DNA of 64,000 nucleotides from NCBI RefSeq assembly GCF_900105965.1, contig NZ_FNTV01000001.1, positions 3,286,001-3,350,000 of the forward strand, in the 5' to 3' direction. Every line of letters starts with the position of its first letter. Position 1 is the stretch's first letter. Below are positions 1 through 8,772 of the stretch, piece after piece. Below the pieces are notes generated by a model. That model was not told the origin of the DNA and searched no databases. It worked only from the letters and a program-made list of their open reading frames with translations. The translations under genes and the position numbers were made by a program. This DNA comes from Arthrobacter alpinus. GTDB lineage: Bacteria; Actinomycetota; Actinomycetes; Actinomycetales; Micrococcaceae.

Positions 1-1
1 C

Positions 2-343
2 GGGCTCATGGTGCTCGGAATGGTAATTTCGGCACTGGTCCTGCTGCCCGGTTGGCCCGTGTGGATTGCCTGGCTGGGTTGGTCCGCGGCCGGATTTGGC
101 ATTGGTTTGGCATATCCCACGCAGTCGGTGATGGTGCTCGCCGAGTCAGAGCCCCATGAGCAAGGCACCAACGCCTCGGCCCTGCAATTGAGTGAGACGC
201 TGCTGACGGCCACGGCTCTGGGTGTTGTGGGTGCCGTGTTTGCCGCGCTTCTGACCGCGGGCGAGATGGGCTACGTCATGGCGTTTGGCGCGGCATGCGT
301 GCTGGCCGCGGCCACTCTCCTGGTCTCGCGTCGGGCCGCATAA
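2..343 (+). CDS. MFS transporter, C-terminal fragment
   Basis: The reading frame is open from the window edge and ends at a TAA, so only the last 113 residues are visible. They contain about three hydrophobic segments separated by short loops, with glycine-rich helices (SAAGFGIGLAYPTQ) typical of the C-terminal half of major facilitator superfamily permeases. The protein would sit in the cytoplasmic membrane; its substrate cannot be told from this fragment. The internal ATG at 8 is only a methionine within the protein. The gene converges on the ABC exporter that ends at 435, with a hairpin between them. Confidence 0.75.
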   Translation, partial: GLMVLGMVISALVLLPGWPVWIAWLGWSAAGFGIGLAYPTQSVMVLAESEPHEQGTNASALQLSETLLTATALGVVGAVFAALLTAGEMGYVMAFGAACVLAAATLLVSRRAA

Positions 344-362
344 GTGCACATGACAGCAATAT

Positions 363-398
363 GGCCTGACGCTGGCGATACATCACCGCCGTCAGGCC
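363..398. terminator. Bidirectional terminator-like hairpin
   Basis: Perfect 9-bp arms GGCCTGACG (363-371) and CGTCAGGCC (390-398), with further partial pairing inside the loop, lie between two convergent genes. There is no clear T run, so intrinsic termination is likely but not certain. Confidence 0.6.
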
Positions 399-434
399 AC
401 CTATGTGTCACTTCGCAGCGACGGAGCCTCAGCG

Positions 435-2327
435 CTACCTAACCGGTTCCAATTCGCCCTCAGCGTGCTCGCCTTCGCGGGCTGCCCGCAGTGCCGAGTA
501 AGCGCCCCCAGCCTCGCTCAGCTCGGCCGGGGTGCCTACCTCGCCTAACAGCCCGCCGGTGAGTACGGCGAGCTGGTGGGCATCCTCCACAGTGGAGAGC
601 CGGTGAGCGATGGTCAGCGTGGTTCGGCCAACAGCCAGGTGGTCGAGAGCCAGTTGCACGGCGGCTTCCGTGGTGTTGTCCAGGGCGGAGGTGGCCTCGT
701 CCAGAACCAGTACACGCGGATTGCGCAGGATGGTGCGGGCAATGGCCAGGCGCTGCTGCTCTCCGCCGGAGAAGCGGTGACCGCGGGCACCCACCATGGT
801 GTCCAGCCCCTCAGGGAGTCCGGCCACAAGGTCTGCGATTTGTGCAGAAGCCAAGGCCTTCCAGAGGGTGGCATCGTCGGCGGCCGGCGCGGCCAGCAGC
901 AGGTTTTCGCGGATGGAGGCGTGCGTCAAGTAGCTCTCCTGGGACACGACGCCCACAATGCGAGCCAGCGTGTCCGGGGCAATATCGCGTACGTCAACTC
1001 CGTCGATGGTGACGCGGCCGGCCGTGACATCGTGCAGTCGCGGCAGCAGCGCACCCAGCGTGGACTTGCCGGAACCGGTGGGCCCAACCACTGCGGTGGT
1101 GGTGCCGGCGGCAAGCGCAAGGTTGATGCCGCTCAGGACTTCAGTGCCGCCGTCGTACGCAAAATGAACGTTCTCAAAGCGGACCTCGCCGCGAACCGTG
1201 GCTGGATCCAGCGCAACAGGCTTCTTCGGGGCGGTGATGTCCGGGACCATGTCCAGGTATTCAAAGATGCGGCTGAACAGGGCCATGGCGCTGACCCACT
1301 GGACGCCCAGGTTCAGCAGCCCCATGATGGGGCGGAAGATGGTGGATTGCAGGGCCGTGAAGGCCACGATCGTGCCGATGCTCAAGGTGCTCCCCGGCAG
1401 GCCGCCGGCAAAGTAGATCAGCGCGGGGATGGCGGAGAAGATGATGCTCATGGTGGCCATGCGCCAGCGTCCGGCCAGCTGTGACCGCAATTCCAGGCCG
1501 ATCAGGTGTTCGGAGCTTTCGGTGTAGCGCGCGGCGTCACGGCCCGTGGTGCCGAGGGTTTTGGCCAGGCGCACTCCGGAGATGCTCAGCCCCTCCTCCA
1601 CGTAGGTGTTCATGGTGGCGAGCTCGGCTTGCATGGTTGAGGTGATGTCACGCCGGAGCAGGGCCACGCGGCGAGAGAACCAGACCGCCGGTGGGATGAC
1701 GATCAGCGAAAGCAGGGAAAGCTGCGGCGAGAGGACGATCATGGCGGCGGCGGTGGCCACGGCGGTTGTCACGTTGGACGCAATGCCGGTGGCCGTGGAC
1801 GTGATGACGGACTGCATGCCGGAGATGTCGTTGTTCAGCCGCGATTGCACCTCGCCGCTGCGGGTCCGGGTGAAGAATGCGAGCGATTGTTTCTGCAGGT
1901 GCGTGAACAGCCGGGTGCGCAGCGTGTGCATGATTTTTTGCCCCATGCCGGTGGTCATCCAAGTCTGGATCACGCCGATGAAGGCGGTTGCGGCGGCCAC
2001 GGCGATCATGGCGCCGGCCAGCAGGCCAAGCAGCCGCAGGTCTTTGTGCGGCAGCGCGTTGTCGATGATGCCGCGGACCAAGAATGGTTGCGCGAGCCCA
2101 ACAATGCTGGACACGCTGATGAGAATCACGACGATGGCGATGGTCGCCTTGTGCGGTGTGAACAGGGCCGCGATGCGTTTCAGGCCGACGGGGTGCAGCT
2201 TGAGCTGCTTTTTGTCGGCTGGGTTGATTCGGCCGGGGCCGCGGCCGCCAAAGGCTTCGCGGCTGTTGACGTTAGGAGTGCCGGTGTCTTCACGGCCAGG
2301 TTGTTGAGTTCGGGTTGTCTCCCTCAT
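435..2327 (-). CDS. ABC exporter, fused permease and ATPase
   Basis: A 630-aa half-transporter of the multidrug/lipid exporter type. An N-terminal six-helix membrane domain (about residues 55-350) is fused to a nucleotide-binding domain. Visible motifs are Walker A GPTGSGKST (about 414-422), signature FSGGEQQR (about 519), Walker B LVLDEAT (about 539) and an H-loop AHR (about 572). It should act as a homodimer or with a partner half-transporter in the cytoplasmic membrane. I chose the ATG at 2327 over an in-frame TTG at 2342 because a strong ribosome site, GGAGGTGG, lies 5 nt before the ATG and would be coding otherwise. It is divergent from a MarR gene, which suggests drug- or metabolite-inducible efflux; the substrate is unknown. 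Confidence 0.9.
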   Translation of the reverse strand: MRETTRTQQPGREDTGTPNVNSREAFGGRGPGRINPADKKQLKLHPVGLKRIAALFTPHKATIAIVVILISVSSIVGLAQPFLVRGIIDNALPHKDLRLLGLLAGAMIAVAAATAFIGVIQTWMTTGMGQKIMHTLRTRLFTHLQKQSLAFFTRTRSGEVQSRLNNDISGMQSVITSTATGIASNVTTAVATAAAMIVLSPQLSLLSLIVIPPAVWFSRRVALLRRDITSTMQAELATMNTYVEEGLSISGVRLAKTLGTTGRDAARYTESSEHLIGLELRSQLAGRWRMATMSIIFSAIPALIYFAGGLPGSTLSIGTIVAFTALQSTIFRPIMGLLNLGVQWVSAMALFSRIFEYLDMVPDITAPKKPVALDPATVRGEVRFENVHFAYDGGTEVLSGINLALAAGTTTAVVGPTGSGKSTLGALLPRLHDVTAGRVTIDGVDVRDIAPDTLARIVGVVSQESYLTHASIRENLLLAAPAADDATLWKALASAQIADLVAGLPEGLDTMVGARGHRFSGGEQQRLAIARTILRNPRVLVLDEATSALDNTTEAAVQLALDHLAVGRTTLTIAHRLSTVEDAHQLAVLTGGLLGEVGTPAELSEAGGAYSALRAAREGEHAEGELEPVR

Positions 2328-2428
2328 GGGCGCCACCTCCAATGGTGTGCGGGGTGCGGGACTCGCACCAACTAATACAGAGGTTACCTCACTATGTGGT
2401 TAGCTGTCAACTTTAGTATGCTGGTGCC
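2328..2428. promoter_or_regulatory. Divergent promoter region with MarR-type operator candidate
   Basis: This 100-bp spacer drives the ABC exporter leftwards and the MarR gene rightwards. It holds an 11-bp dyad, GAGGTTACCTC, at 2380-2390 and a related GTGGTTA half-site about 15 bp further on. A -10-like TAGTAT at 2414-2419 lies 9 nt before the MarR ATG, so that transcript may be leaderless. Control of both genes by the adjacent MarR protein is inference. Confidence 0.45.
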
Positions 2429-2866
2429 ATGGCCCCTCATGATGACTCACCCGATCTCGGCGAACTGTTTCACGCGGCATTCCGCGGTTTGCGCCGCACC
2501 TGGGCCGAACAATTGGCGCCCTGGGAGCTGACCCCTCATCAGTGGCGGGCGCTCATGACGCTGATGCGGCATCGGCCCGAGGCAGGCCCATGCGATGTCC
2601 GGCTCAAGGACTTGGCGGAACGCCTGCGCATAGCTCCGCGGTCAGCCACCGAGGTTGTGGATCAGCTGGAAACAAAGGGACTGGTACGCCGCGACCCCGA
2701 TCCCACCGACAGGCGGGCCACCCTGATTGTGCCCACCGAGGCCGGGCTGGAGCTGTACAACAGCATCCGCATTGAACGCCGAGACAAGTCCAACGAGTAT
2801 TTTGCGCGGCTCGGCGACGAGGACCGGGCTGAACTGGCCCGCATATTGGATCAACTGCGGGGCTAG
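2429..2866 (+). CDS. MarR family transcriptional regulator
   Basis: A 145-aa cytoplasmic DNA-binding protein with the MarR winged-helix layout. A helical N-terminus is followed by the helix-turn-helix around LKDLAERLRIAPRSATEVVD (about residues 54-73) and the wing around RRDPDPTDRRATL (about 81-93), then a C-terminal dimerisation helix. MarR proteins usually repress a neighbouring efflux or stress gene and release DNA on ligand binding. Its divergent neighbour is an ABC exporter, the likely target. There is no good ribosome site before the ATG, but a TAGTAT hexamer lies 9 nt upstream, which fits leaderless translation. Confidence 0.88.
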   Translation: MAPHDDSPDLGELFHAAFRGLRRTWAEQLAPWELTPHQWRALMTLMRHRPEAGPCDVRLKDLAERLRIAPRSATEVVDQLETKGLVRRDPDPTDRRATLIVPTEAGLELYNSIRIERRDKSNEYFARLGDEDRAELARILDQLRG

Positions 2867-2886
2867 CTCTTGAGCTCTCAACGAAG

Positions 2887-2947
2887 ACGGGGCCACCCCG
2901 CGAGAACGGACATTCAAACACCCGTTTTCGCGAGTTGACCCCGTTTT
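2887..2947. terminator. Long imperfect hairpin terminator
   Basis: Two 23-nt arms (2887-2909 and 2922-2944) pair at about 19 of 23 positions around a 12-nt loop and are followed by TTTT on the + strand. It separates the convergent MarR and VOC genes and can serve both. Confidence 0.7.
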
Positions 2948-2972
2948 GGCGGCTTCTCGTTTAGTGGCGCGA

Positions 2973-3386
2973 CTACGCCTGAGGCGCTTCGGCGATGTTG
3001 ACGAGCCACGGAACACCGAATTTATCGGTCAGCATGCCGAAGGTGTCGCCCCAGGGAGCCTTGGTCAGCTGCTCGGCGATGGTTGCGCCGTCGGCCAGCT
3101 TGTCCCACCAGCCACGGAGCACGGCTTCATCGTCACCGGAGAGGGACACACTGGAATTGGGTGAGAACTCCATGTGTGAGGGGACATCGGCACCCATAAG
3201 GACAACGTCGTTGTCACCCGTCAGCATGCCGTGCATGATCTTGTCCTTCTCCGCCGGCTCCTGGGTGGCTTGGAAGTCGCCGAACGTACTCAGCTCGAGC
3301 GTGCCACCAAAGACGCTCTGATAGAACTCCATGGCGTCGCGGGCGGTGTCCTGGAAGTTCAAATACGGGTTAAGTCGCGTGGTCAT
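2973..3386 (-). CDS. VOC family (PhnB-like) protein
   Basis: A 137-aa protein of the glyoxalase/bleomycin-resistance (vicinal oxygen chelate) superfamily, in the PhnB/3-demethylubiquinone-like branch. Typical features are the opening LNPYLNFQDTARDAMEFYQ, the SVFGG turn, an HGML segment and the closing WGDTFGMLTDKFGVPWLVN. Its catalytic activity is unknown; many members are uncharacterised dimers. The ATG at 3386 has an AAGGAG ribosome site 7 nt upstream, so a longer frame reaching 3485 is rejected. It follows the siderophore reductase gene at about 105 bp but has no obvious role in iron uptake. Confidence 0.85.
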   Translation of the reverse strand: MTTRLNPYLNFQDTARDAMEFYQSVFGGTLELSTFGDFQATQEPAEKDKIMHGMLTGDNDVVLMGADVPSHMEFSPNSSVSLSGDDEAVLRGWWDKLADGATIAEQLTKAPWGDTFGMLTDKFGVPWLVNIAEAPQA

Positions 3387-3491
3387 GATGCTGCTCCTTG
3401 ATGTATTCGTGGAGAAAAGGAAAACCCGATCGGGATGAGTGAAATTATGCCTCGATTGGTAGGCCCTGTCAGCAGTTGTCCACAACTTGCC

Positions 3492-4499
3492 CTAGGAAAG
3501 CGCTTGGCCTTTGCGCCAGTAGCCCATGAACGCCACCGCGTTCCTGTCCATGCCGACATCACGGACCAGATAGCGGCGCAACTCGCGGATGGTTGCAGCT
3601 TCCCCGGCAATCCAGGCGTACAGTCCATGGCCTGCCGCCGCAACGGGGGTTTCCCACAAAATGGTGGCGTCAACATCAACGTCCTCGGGCTCCTCGCCGA
3701 GCTCGCAGGCGGCAGGGGCAATCAGTGCCCGGACCTGCCGGGACAGTTCAACACCGTGGTCCATCCCGTCACGGGCCAACCAACGAATTTCCATGTTGGC
3801 CGGCGATGAAATCGCCAGGAAGTCGCCCTTCGTAGGGACCTCCAAAACTGCGTGGCCGCTGACGTGGGCCGGGAGTGTTTCGAGAATCGCGGCAATGGCA
3901 GGAACTGCCGTCTCATCCCCTACCAGCAACAAGCGCTCCGCCTCCCCCGGCGCAAACTCAATGCCGAGGCAGTCTCCCCAGCGCGCGCACGGGCCAACGA
4001 GCATCAACGAGTCCCCGGGAATTGCTGCGGCGGCCCATTCGGCGGCCGGCCCGGACCCACCGTGGAGGTGCAGCACAAAGTCAATGTCCATTTCCGCCGC
4101 AATGGCGGGCTGGTCCCCGTGAGCAGGTACCGCCGGACGCAGGGCCCGGGCCGTGTAGGTGCGCATGACTCCGCGCACCGACTCATCCACAGCGAGCCAG
4201 CTTTGGTACCAGTCGTCCTGCAGCGAGCCGCGAATGTTACTCAATTCGGGCAGCGCATGACCCGGTGCAGGAATCATGACCTTGACGCGCAGATCCAGCG
4301 TCTGGCCCTCGGCATTGGAGCCAAACAGGGCAAGATCGGTGCCGGTAAAGGTGATGCGCCGGAAGTGTTCGCTCAATTGAGTCACTGCGCTGACCTTCAG
4401 ATCGAAGGCCCGCATGGGCTTAATGGGGTCGTCCTCGAGAGAGCCGATGGAGGCCGCCTCTAGGCCAGTGGCGTTGTTTTCCAGGATTCCTGAACTCAT
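3492..4499 (-). CDS. Siderophore-interacting protein (FAD-dependent ferric reductase)
   Basis: A 335-aa cytoplasmic flavoprotein of the SIP/ViuB family. These enzymes use NAD(P)H to reduce Fe3+-siderophores after import, so that iron is released. The FAD-binding half (about residues 30-160) carries RTYTAR. The C-terminal SIP domain carries GDETAVPAIAAIL, then YAWIAGEAATIRELRRYL, and ends with FMGYWRKG, all hallmarks of the family. The ATG overlaps the stop of the ATPase gene as ATGA, so translation is probably coupled. It is the last gene of the siderophore uptake operon, and the context supports a role in iron release. Confidence 0.93.
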   Translation of the reverse strand: MSSGILENNATGLEAASIGSLEDDPIKPMRAFDLKVSAVTQLSEHFRRITFTGTDLALFGSNAEGQTLDLRVKVMIPAPGHALPELSNIRGSLQDDWYQSWLAVDESVRGVMRTYTARALRPAVPAHGDQPAIAAEMDIDFVLHLHGGSGPAAEWAAAAIPGDSLMLVGPCARWGDCLGIEFAPGEAERLLLVGDETAVPAIAAILETLPAHVSGHAVLEVPTKGDFLAISSPANMEIRWLARDGMDHGVELSRQVRALIAPAACELGEEPEDVDVDATILWETPVAAAGHGLYAWIAGEAATIRELRRYLVRDVGMDRNAVAFMGYWRKGQALS

Positions 4500-5404
4500 G
4501 CCTGTGCTCCTTCTGCCGCAGGGGTCAACCGCGGCTCAACATCTGAAAATTTGTTTGCGGCGGCGTCTGCCAGCAGGGCCGCCCGGCGACCAATCGGGAC
4601 CACCATGGGCGTGCCAACCACCGGGTCCGCAACCACTACCGATTCCAGCCCGAACACGTCCTGCACCAGCGCGGCGGTCAACACCTCGGCCGGCGCCCCT
4701 TGGGCCACGATGGCCCCGGATTTCATGGCGATCAGGTGGTCGGCGTAGCGTGCGGCCAAGTTCAGGTCGTGCAAGACAATCGCCACGGTGATCCCGCGGC
4801 GGGCGTTGAGCTCGGACACCACATCCAAAACCTCCACCTGGTGTGCCAGATCAAGGTAGGTGGTGGGCTCATCCAACAGCAGGACATCCGTCTGCTGGGC
4901 CAGCGCCATGGCAATCCACACCCGCTGACGCTGCCCACCGGAAAGCTCATCAATGCTGCGCCCAGCCAGCTCGGCCGTGCCGGTGACGTTTAGCGCTGCG
5001 GCCACGGCGTCGTCGTCGGCCGGGGTCCACTGCCGGAACCAGCCCTGATGCGGGCTGCGTCCGCGTCCCACCAGATCTGCCACGCTGATGCCGTCCGGGG
5101 CAGTGGGGGTCTGCGGCAAGATGCCCAGTTCGCGGGCAAGTTCGCGTGTGGGGACCTTGTGGATGTCAGTCCCGTTCAGATGCACGACGCCGGCGCTGGG
5201 TTTGAGAAGCCTGGCCAGACCGCGCAGCAAGGTGGACTTGCCGCAGGCGTTGGCTCCCACAATGATGGTCACCTTGCCCGCGGGTAGCTCAACGGTGAGG
5301 TCTTGAACAATGGAGCGCTCACCGTAGCCCAGTGACAAGTCTCGGGCGGAGAGCGTTGCGGCAGGCTTCGCTAAATGAGCGGCATGAGCTGAATGGTCTG
5401 TCAT
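4496..5404 (-). CDS. Iron-siderophore ABC transporter ATP-binding protein
   Basis: A 302-aa ATPase of the FecE/FepC type that powers siderophore import through the two adjacent permeases. Motifs are Walker A GANACGKST (about residues 50-58), signature LSGGQRQR (about 153-160), Walker B LLLDEPTTYLD (about 175) and the H-loop VLHDLNLA. The ATG at 5404 is preceded by AAGGAGG inside the end of the permease gene and lies 1 nt beyond its stop. A longer upstream frame has no such site. The gene ends in a 4-nt overlap with the siderophore-interacting protein, which fits a tightly coupled operon. Confidence 0.93.
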   Translation of the reverse strand: MTDHSAHAAHLAKPAATLSARDLSLGYGERSIVQDLTVELPAGKVTIIVGANACGKSTLLRGLARLLKPSAGVVHLNGTDIHKVPTRELARELGILPQTPTAPDGISVADLVGRGRSPHQGWFRQWTPADDDAVAAALNVTGTAELAGRSIDELSGGQRQRVWIAMALAQQTDVLLLDEPTTYLDLAHQVEVLDVVSELNARRGITVAIVLHDLNLAARYADHLIAMKSGAIVAQGAPAEVLTAALVQDVFGLESVVVADPVVGTPMVVPIGRRAALLADAAANKFSDVEPRLTPAAEGAQA

Positions 5405-5405
5405 C

Positions 5406-6458
5406 TCAGCCTCCTTGATTGGCGCGGTTGGATGAGATGAGCAGCCAGAGCAGGAAGGGTGCACCCAGTGCGCCCGTGACCACTCCGACGGGAAGCGAGG
5501 TTCCAGGAATGGCGTTGATGGCCGCGAAGTTGGCGGCAAGGACAATGGCCGAACCCACCAGGGCTGACAGCGGCAGGCTGGCCGCTCCCCCGTTAAGGCG
5601 TTTGGCAATGGGCCCGGACAAGAACGCCACGAAGGCGATGGGGCCAGCAGCCGCTGTGGGGAATGCGGCCAACAGCACGCCAACGATCGTCAGCATCAGG
5701 CGTGCCCGCGGGACATTGAGGCCCAACCCGGAGGCGGTATCGTCCCCCAGTGCCAGCCCGCGCAGATCGCGCGATCCCCCGGCAATAAAGGGCAGCAGCA
5801 GCGCCATCGCGACGGCCAGAATGCCTGTCCGCTCCCAGTTTGCCGAGTTCAGTGATCCCGTCAGCCATACCATGATGTCCTGGGCGTTGGTGATGTCAGC
5901 ACGCGATAGCAGAAAGGTGACGGCCGCCTGCATGAAGGCGGCCGCGCCAATGCCGATCAAGATCAGCCCGGTTCCGCCGCGCCCGCGAGCCAAGGCCGTA
6001 ATCAGCAGGGCCACAAGCAGTGCGCCAATGATCGCCGCAACGGATACGCCCGCACCGCGCACACCGAAGAGCACCATGGCGGCAACGGCCGTGGCGCTGG
6101 CACCGTAGCTGATGCCGATGATGTCGGGGCTGGCGAGGGGATTTCGCAGCATGGACTGAAAAATGGTGCCAGCCATGCCGAAGGAGGCGCCGGCCAACAG
6201 GCCCAGCAGCGCCTGCGGTAGCTTGTTTTCCATGACAATGAAGCTGGCCCCGGGAATGGTTTTCCCACCGAGCATGGCGAAGAAGTCGGGGATTGTGACG
6301 GTGTAGCTGCCGAGCAGAATATTGACGGCGAGCAAGGCAAATACCAGCAGGCCCAAGGTTCCGGTCACTAAAGTTCGACGCCGGCGGGGAGCCTTCCGCG
6401 CCTCACGCACCCAAGCGCCAGTGGCCGGAGCGGCAATGGTTTTCTCAAGCATGCTCAT
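5406..6458 (-). CDS. Iron-siderophore ABC transporter permease (FepG type)
   Basis: A 350-aa polytopic membrane protein of the FecCD family with about nine to ten helices. The conserved segment LPQALLGLLAGASFGMAGT leads into the coupling motif QSMLRNPLASPDIIGIS, and later GDDTASGLGL contacts the ATPase. It forms a heterodimer with the permease encoded upstream to import Fe3+-siderophores. The start overlaps the upstream permease stop as ATGA. A basic run of about ten residues (RKAPRRRR) before the first helix fits an inside N-terminus. Confidence 0.93.
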   Translation of the reverse strand: MSMLEKTIAAPATGAWVREARKAPRRRRTLVTGTLGLLVFALLAVNILLGSYTVTIPDFFAMLGGKTIPGASFIVMENKLPQALLGLLAGASFGMAGTIFQSMLRNPLASPDIIGISYGASATAVAAMVLFGVRGAGVSVAAIIGALLVALLITALARGRGGTGLILIGIGAAAFMQAAVTFLLSRADITNAQDIMVWLTGSLNSANWERTGILAVAMALLLPFIAGGSRDLRGLALGDDTASGLGLNVPRARLMLTIVGVLLAAFPTAAAGPIAFVAFLSGPIAKRLNGGAASLPLSALVGSAIVLAANFAAINAIPGTSLPVGVVTGALGAPFLLWLLISSNRANQGG

Positions 6459-7576
6459 AGTTCTGCCCGCTTTCCGCGGCGCACTACGGCGATGAAGACT
6501 GGGGCGCCGATGAGTGCCGCGACAATGCCGGCGGGCACCTCACCGGGAAGCAACACCACACGCCCCAGAACATCGGCCAGCAGCAAGATGGACGGTGCGG
6601 CGAGCAGTGACAAAGGCAGCAGCCAGCGGTAATCCGATCCCACCAGCCCGCGCAAGAGGTGCGGGACCACCAGCCCAATAAAGCCAATGGGTCCGGCCAG
6701 CGCGGTGGCCGATCCGCAGAGCAGCACAATGCCAATAGCCGAGATGGCGCGGCCCAGCCCGGGGCGTTGACCCAGCCCGCGGGCCATGTCATCTCCCAAC
6801 GCCAAGGTGTTCAAGAGCCGCCCGGAGCTCAGCAGGATAAGCGCGCCAATCACCACAAAGGGCACGACAGCGAGTACGGATTCCCAGGATTTTCCGGCCA
6901 GTGCACCCACCTGCCAGCTGCGGAACAAATCCAGCGAGTTTTGGCTCGTGACCAGCATGGCGCTCATGAGTGATCCCATGCCTGCTGCCATCGCGGCCCC
7001 GGCCAGCGCCAACTTTACGGGCGTTGCGCCGCTGCGACCCAAACTAGCCACCGAGTACACCACCACGGCGGCAACAGCGCTGCCGATGAACGCAAACCAT
7101 AGGTAGCTCGAGACGCTGGCCGCGCCGAAGAAGAAGATGCCTGCCACCACGGCCAGTGAAGCGCCGGCGTTGACCCCAAGGATGCCGGGATCGGCCAATG
7201 GATTGCGGGCCACACCCTGCATGGAAGTTCCGGCCAGGCCAAGGGAAAGGCCAACCACCAGGCCCGCCACGGTTCGTACGATGCGCGAGGCAACCACGGC
7301 GTGATCACCATTGGTGGGGTCAAAACTCAGCAGGGCGTCCACAACGGTGGGTAGTGGAATGCTGCGCGCACCAACAGCAAGAGAGAGCAGGAAAATCAGG
7401 ACAAGGGCAGCAACAAGCGCCGCAAGCCACGCGAGGCGGCGGCGGTCGCTGATCGTCTGGGGACCGGCGGTCACCGTTGCGGCGCTACCTCCGGCAAGCC
7501 CCGCGGCCGCGAGGGAAGAGCGCGACGCCGTTTCCGGCGTCGTGCCTTTCCTCGCGGCAGCTGGTGCGCTTGTCAC
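6455..7576 (-). CDS. Iron-siderophore ABC transporter permease (FepD type)
   Basis: A 373-aa FecCD-family membrane protein and partner of the following permease. The conserved region GLSLGLAGTSMQGVARNPL continues into ADPGILGVNAGAS, and GDDMARGLG marks the ATPase-coupling loop. The N-terminal 35 residues are an extra Ala/Thr-rich cytoplasmic stretch before the first helix. The gene begins about 10 bp after the binding-protein gene and overlaps the next permease by 4 nt, so the whole set is one transcription unit probably read from the iron-box promoter near 8.7 kb. Confidence 0.93.
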   Translation of the reverse strand: MTSAPAAARKGTTPETASRSSLAAAGLAGGSAATVTAGPQTISDRRRLAWLAALVAALVLIFLLSLAVGARSIPLPTVVDALLSFDPTNGDHAVVASRIVRTVAGLVVGLSLGLAGTSMQGVARNPLADPGILGVNAGASLAVVAGIFFFGAASVSSYLWFAFIGSAVAAVVVYSVASLGRSGATPVKLALAGAAMAAGMGSLMSAMLVTSQNSLDLFRSWQVGALAGKSWESVLAVVPFVVIGALILLSSGRLLNTLALGDDMARGLGQRPGLGRAISAIGIVLLCGSATALAGPIGFIGLVVPHLLRGLVGSDYRWLLPLSLLAAPSILLLADVLGRVVLLPGEVPAGIVAALIGAPVFIAVVRRGKRAEL

Positions 7577-7586
7577 GAATGAATCC

Positions 7587-8642
7587 TTAGGCCTTGTCTG
7601 CTGCCTCTGCCAACTGAGGCAGGAACGCGTCCAGGGCCCAGGGCAGGCTCAGGGGAGATGAAGCCGAAATGGCCAGGGTCAGCATCTCGTCGCTGTCGGC
7701 AACGAAGGCGCCGCTCTTGACGGCAGGGATCTGGCCCAGGAGGGGATCCTTGGCGATGGCTTCCTTGGTCTTGTTGTCCGGAACCCAGCTGACGAATACC
7801 TGGGAATCAAGCTCGTTGGCCTTTTCGGCGGACCACGGGAGGTAGAACTCCTTGGTGCCCTTTTCGGCCGCCACCACAACAGGTGCCAGCTTCATGCCAA
7901 TGCTCGTGAGGAACTTGGGACGGTTGTCGCCGGAAAGGTAAACGTTGACGCCGTCGCTCTTGGCCGGCTCAAGGTTGCCGTAGATGAAGGTCTTGCCAGC
8001 GATTTGCGGGTACTTGGCAGCCTGATCGGCAATGGTCTTCTCGGTCGCTGCGATGAGCTCCTTGGCTGCTGCCGACTTGCCCAGAGCTGCGCCGATCATG
8101 GTGGTGGAATCCTGCCATGAGGTGCCGTAGGCGGCCTCCGGGAAAGCGATGACGGGGGCGATCTTGCTGAGCTTGTCGTAGTCTTCCTGCGTCAGACCCG
8201 AGTAGGCAGCGAGGATGATGTCAGGGGTGGTCTTGGCGATCTCGGTGAAGTTAATGCCATCAGCCTCGGAGTACGTTGCCGGTGCCTTGTCGCTGCCAAT
8301 GGCGGCCCCGGCCTTTTCCAGCGCGGCGTCCTTCCACGCGGTGGAGAACTGCTCATTGCCGCCCCATTCGTTCTTGGGCATACCCACGGGGACAACGCCC
8401 AGGGCAATGGCAACATCGTCATTGACCCAGGAAACGGTGGCCACGCGTACGGGGGCGGCCTTGATGACGGTCTCACCGTAGATGTGCTTGACGGTGACGG
8501 GGAAGGTATCGGCAGATGCCTGCGTGCCCTGCGAGCCGGATTCGCCCACGGCGCCCGTTGAGCAGCCGGCCAGGCCCACTCCCAAGGCCGCAACCGATGC
8601 AAAAAGGCCCAGCTTCAGAGACTGACGACGTGAAAATTCCAA
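7587..8642 (-). CDS. Iron-siderophore binding lipoprotein
   Basis: A 351-aa FepB/FhuD-like substrate-binding protein that captures Fe3+-siderophores outside the membrane and hands them to the two permeases. The N-terminus holds a twin-arginine signal SRRQSLKL and a lipobox LAGC with the acylated cysteine at about residue 27. The periplasmic-binding fold follows, with typical stretches such as IAKTTPDIILAAYSGL. I prefer the TTG at 8642 (AGGA 6 nt upstream). The alternative ATG at 8681 would place a second iron-box-like sequence inside the coding region and lies directly under the first box; it cannot be excluded. First gene of a five-gene operon. Confidence 0.9.
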   Translation of the reverse strand: MEFSRRQSLKLGLFASVAALGVGLAGCSTGAVGESGSQGTQASADTFPVTVKHIYGETVIKAAPVRVATVSWVNDDVAIALGVVPVGMPKNEWGGNEQFSTAWKDAALEKAGAAIGSDKAPATYSEADGINFTEIAKTTPDIILAAYSGLTQEDYDKLSKIAPVIAFPEAAYGTSWQDSTTMIGAALGKSAAAKELIAATEKTIADQAAKYPQIAGKTFIYGNLEPAKSDGVNVYLSGDNRPKFLTSIGMKLAPVVVAAEKGTKEFYLPWSAEKANELDSQVFVSWVPDNKTKEAIAKDPLLGQIPAVKSGAFVADSDEMLTLAISASSPLSLPWALDAFLPQLAEAADKA

Positions 8643-8646
8643 TGCA

Positions 8647-8702
8647 TTTCCTAACGGTGACCTAAGACGAAGGCTTGCCATGCTTAGGCAAGCCTTAGCT
8701 AC
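8647..8702 (-). promoter_or_regulatory. Two IdeR/DtxR-type iron boxes
   Basis: Read against the actinobacterial consensus TTAGGTTAGSCTWACCTWA, the sequence 8684-8702 matches at about 15 of 19 positions. The sequence 8647-8665 (on the minus strand) matches at about 13 of 19. Both sit just before the siderophore-binding lipoprotein gene, where an iron-loaded IdeR would block transcription. Function is inferred from sequence similarity and from the nature of the operon. Confidence 0.75.
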
Positions 8703-8772
8703 ACTACGGCATTAAAATCCATTAGGAAACATTTTGCTGCCCTATTGTAACTATGGGCAATGTCACACTTTC

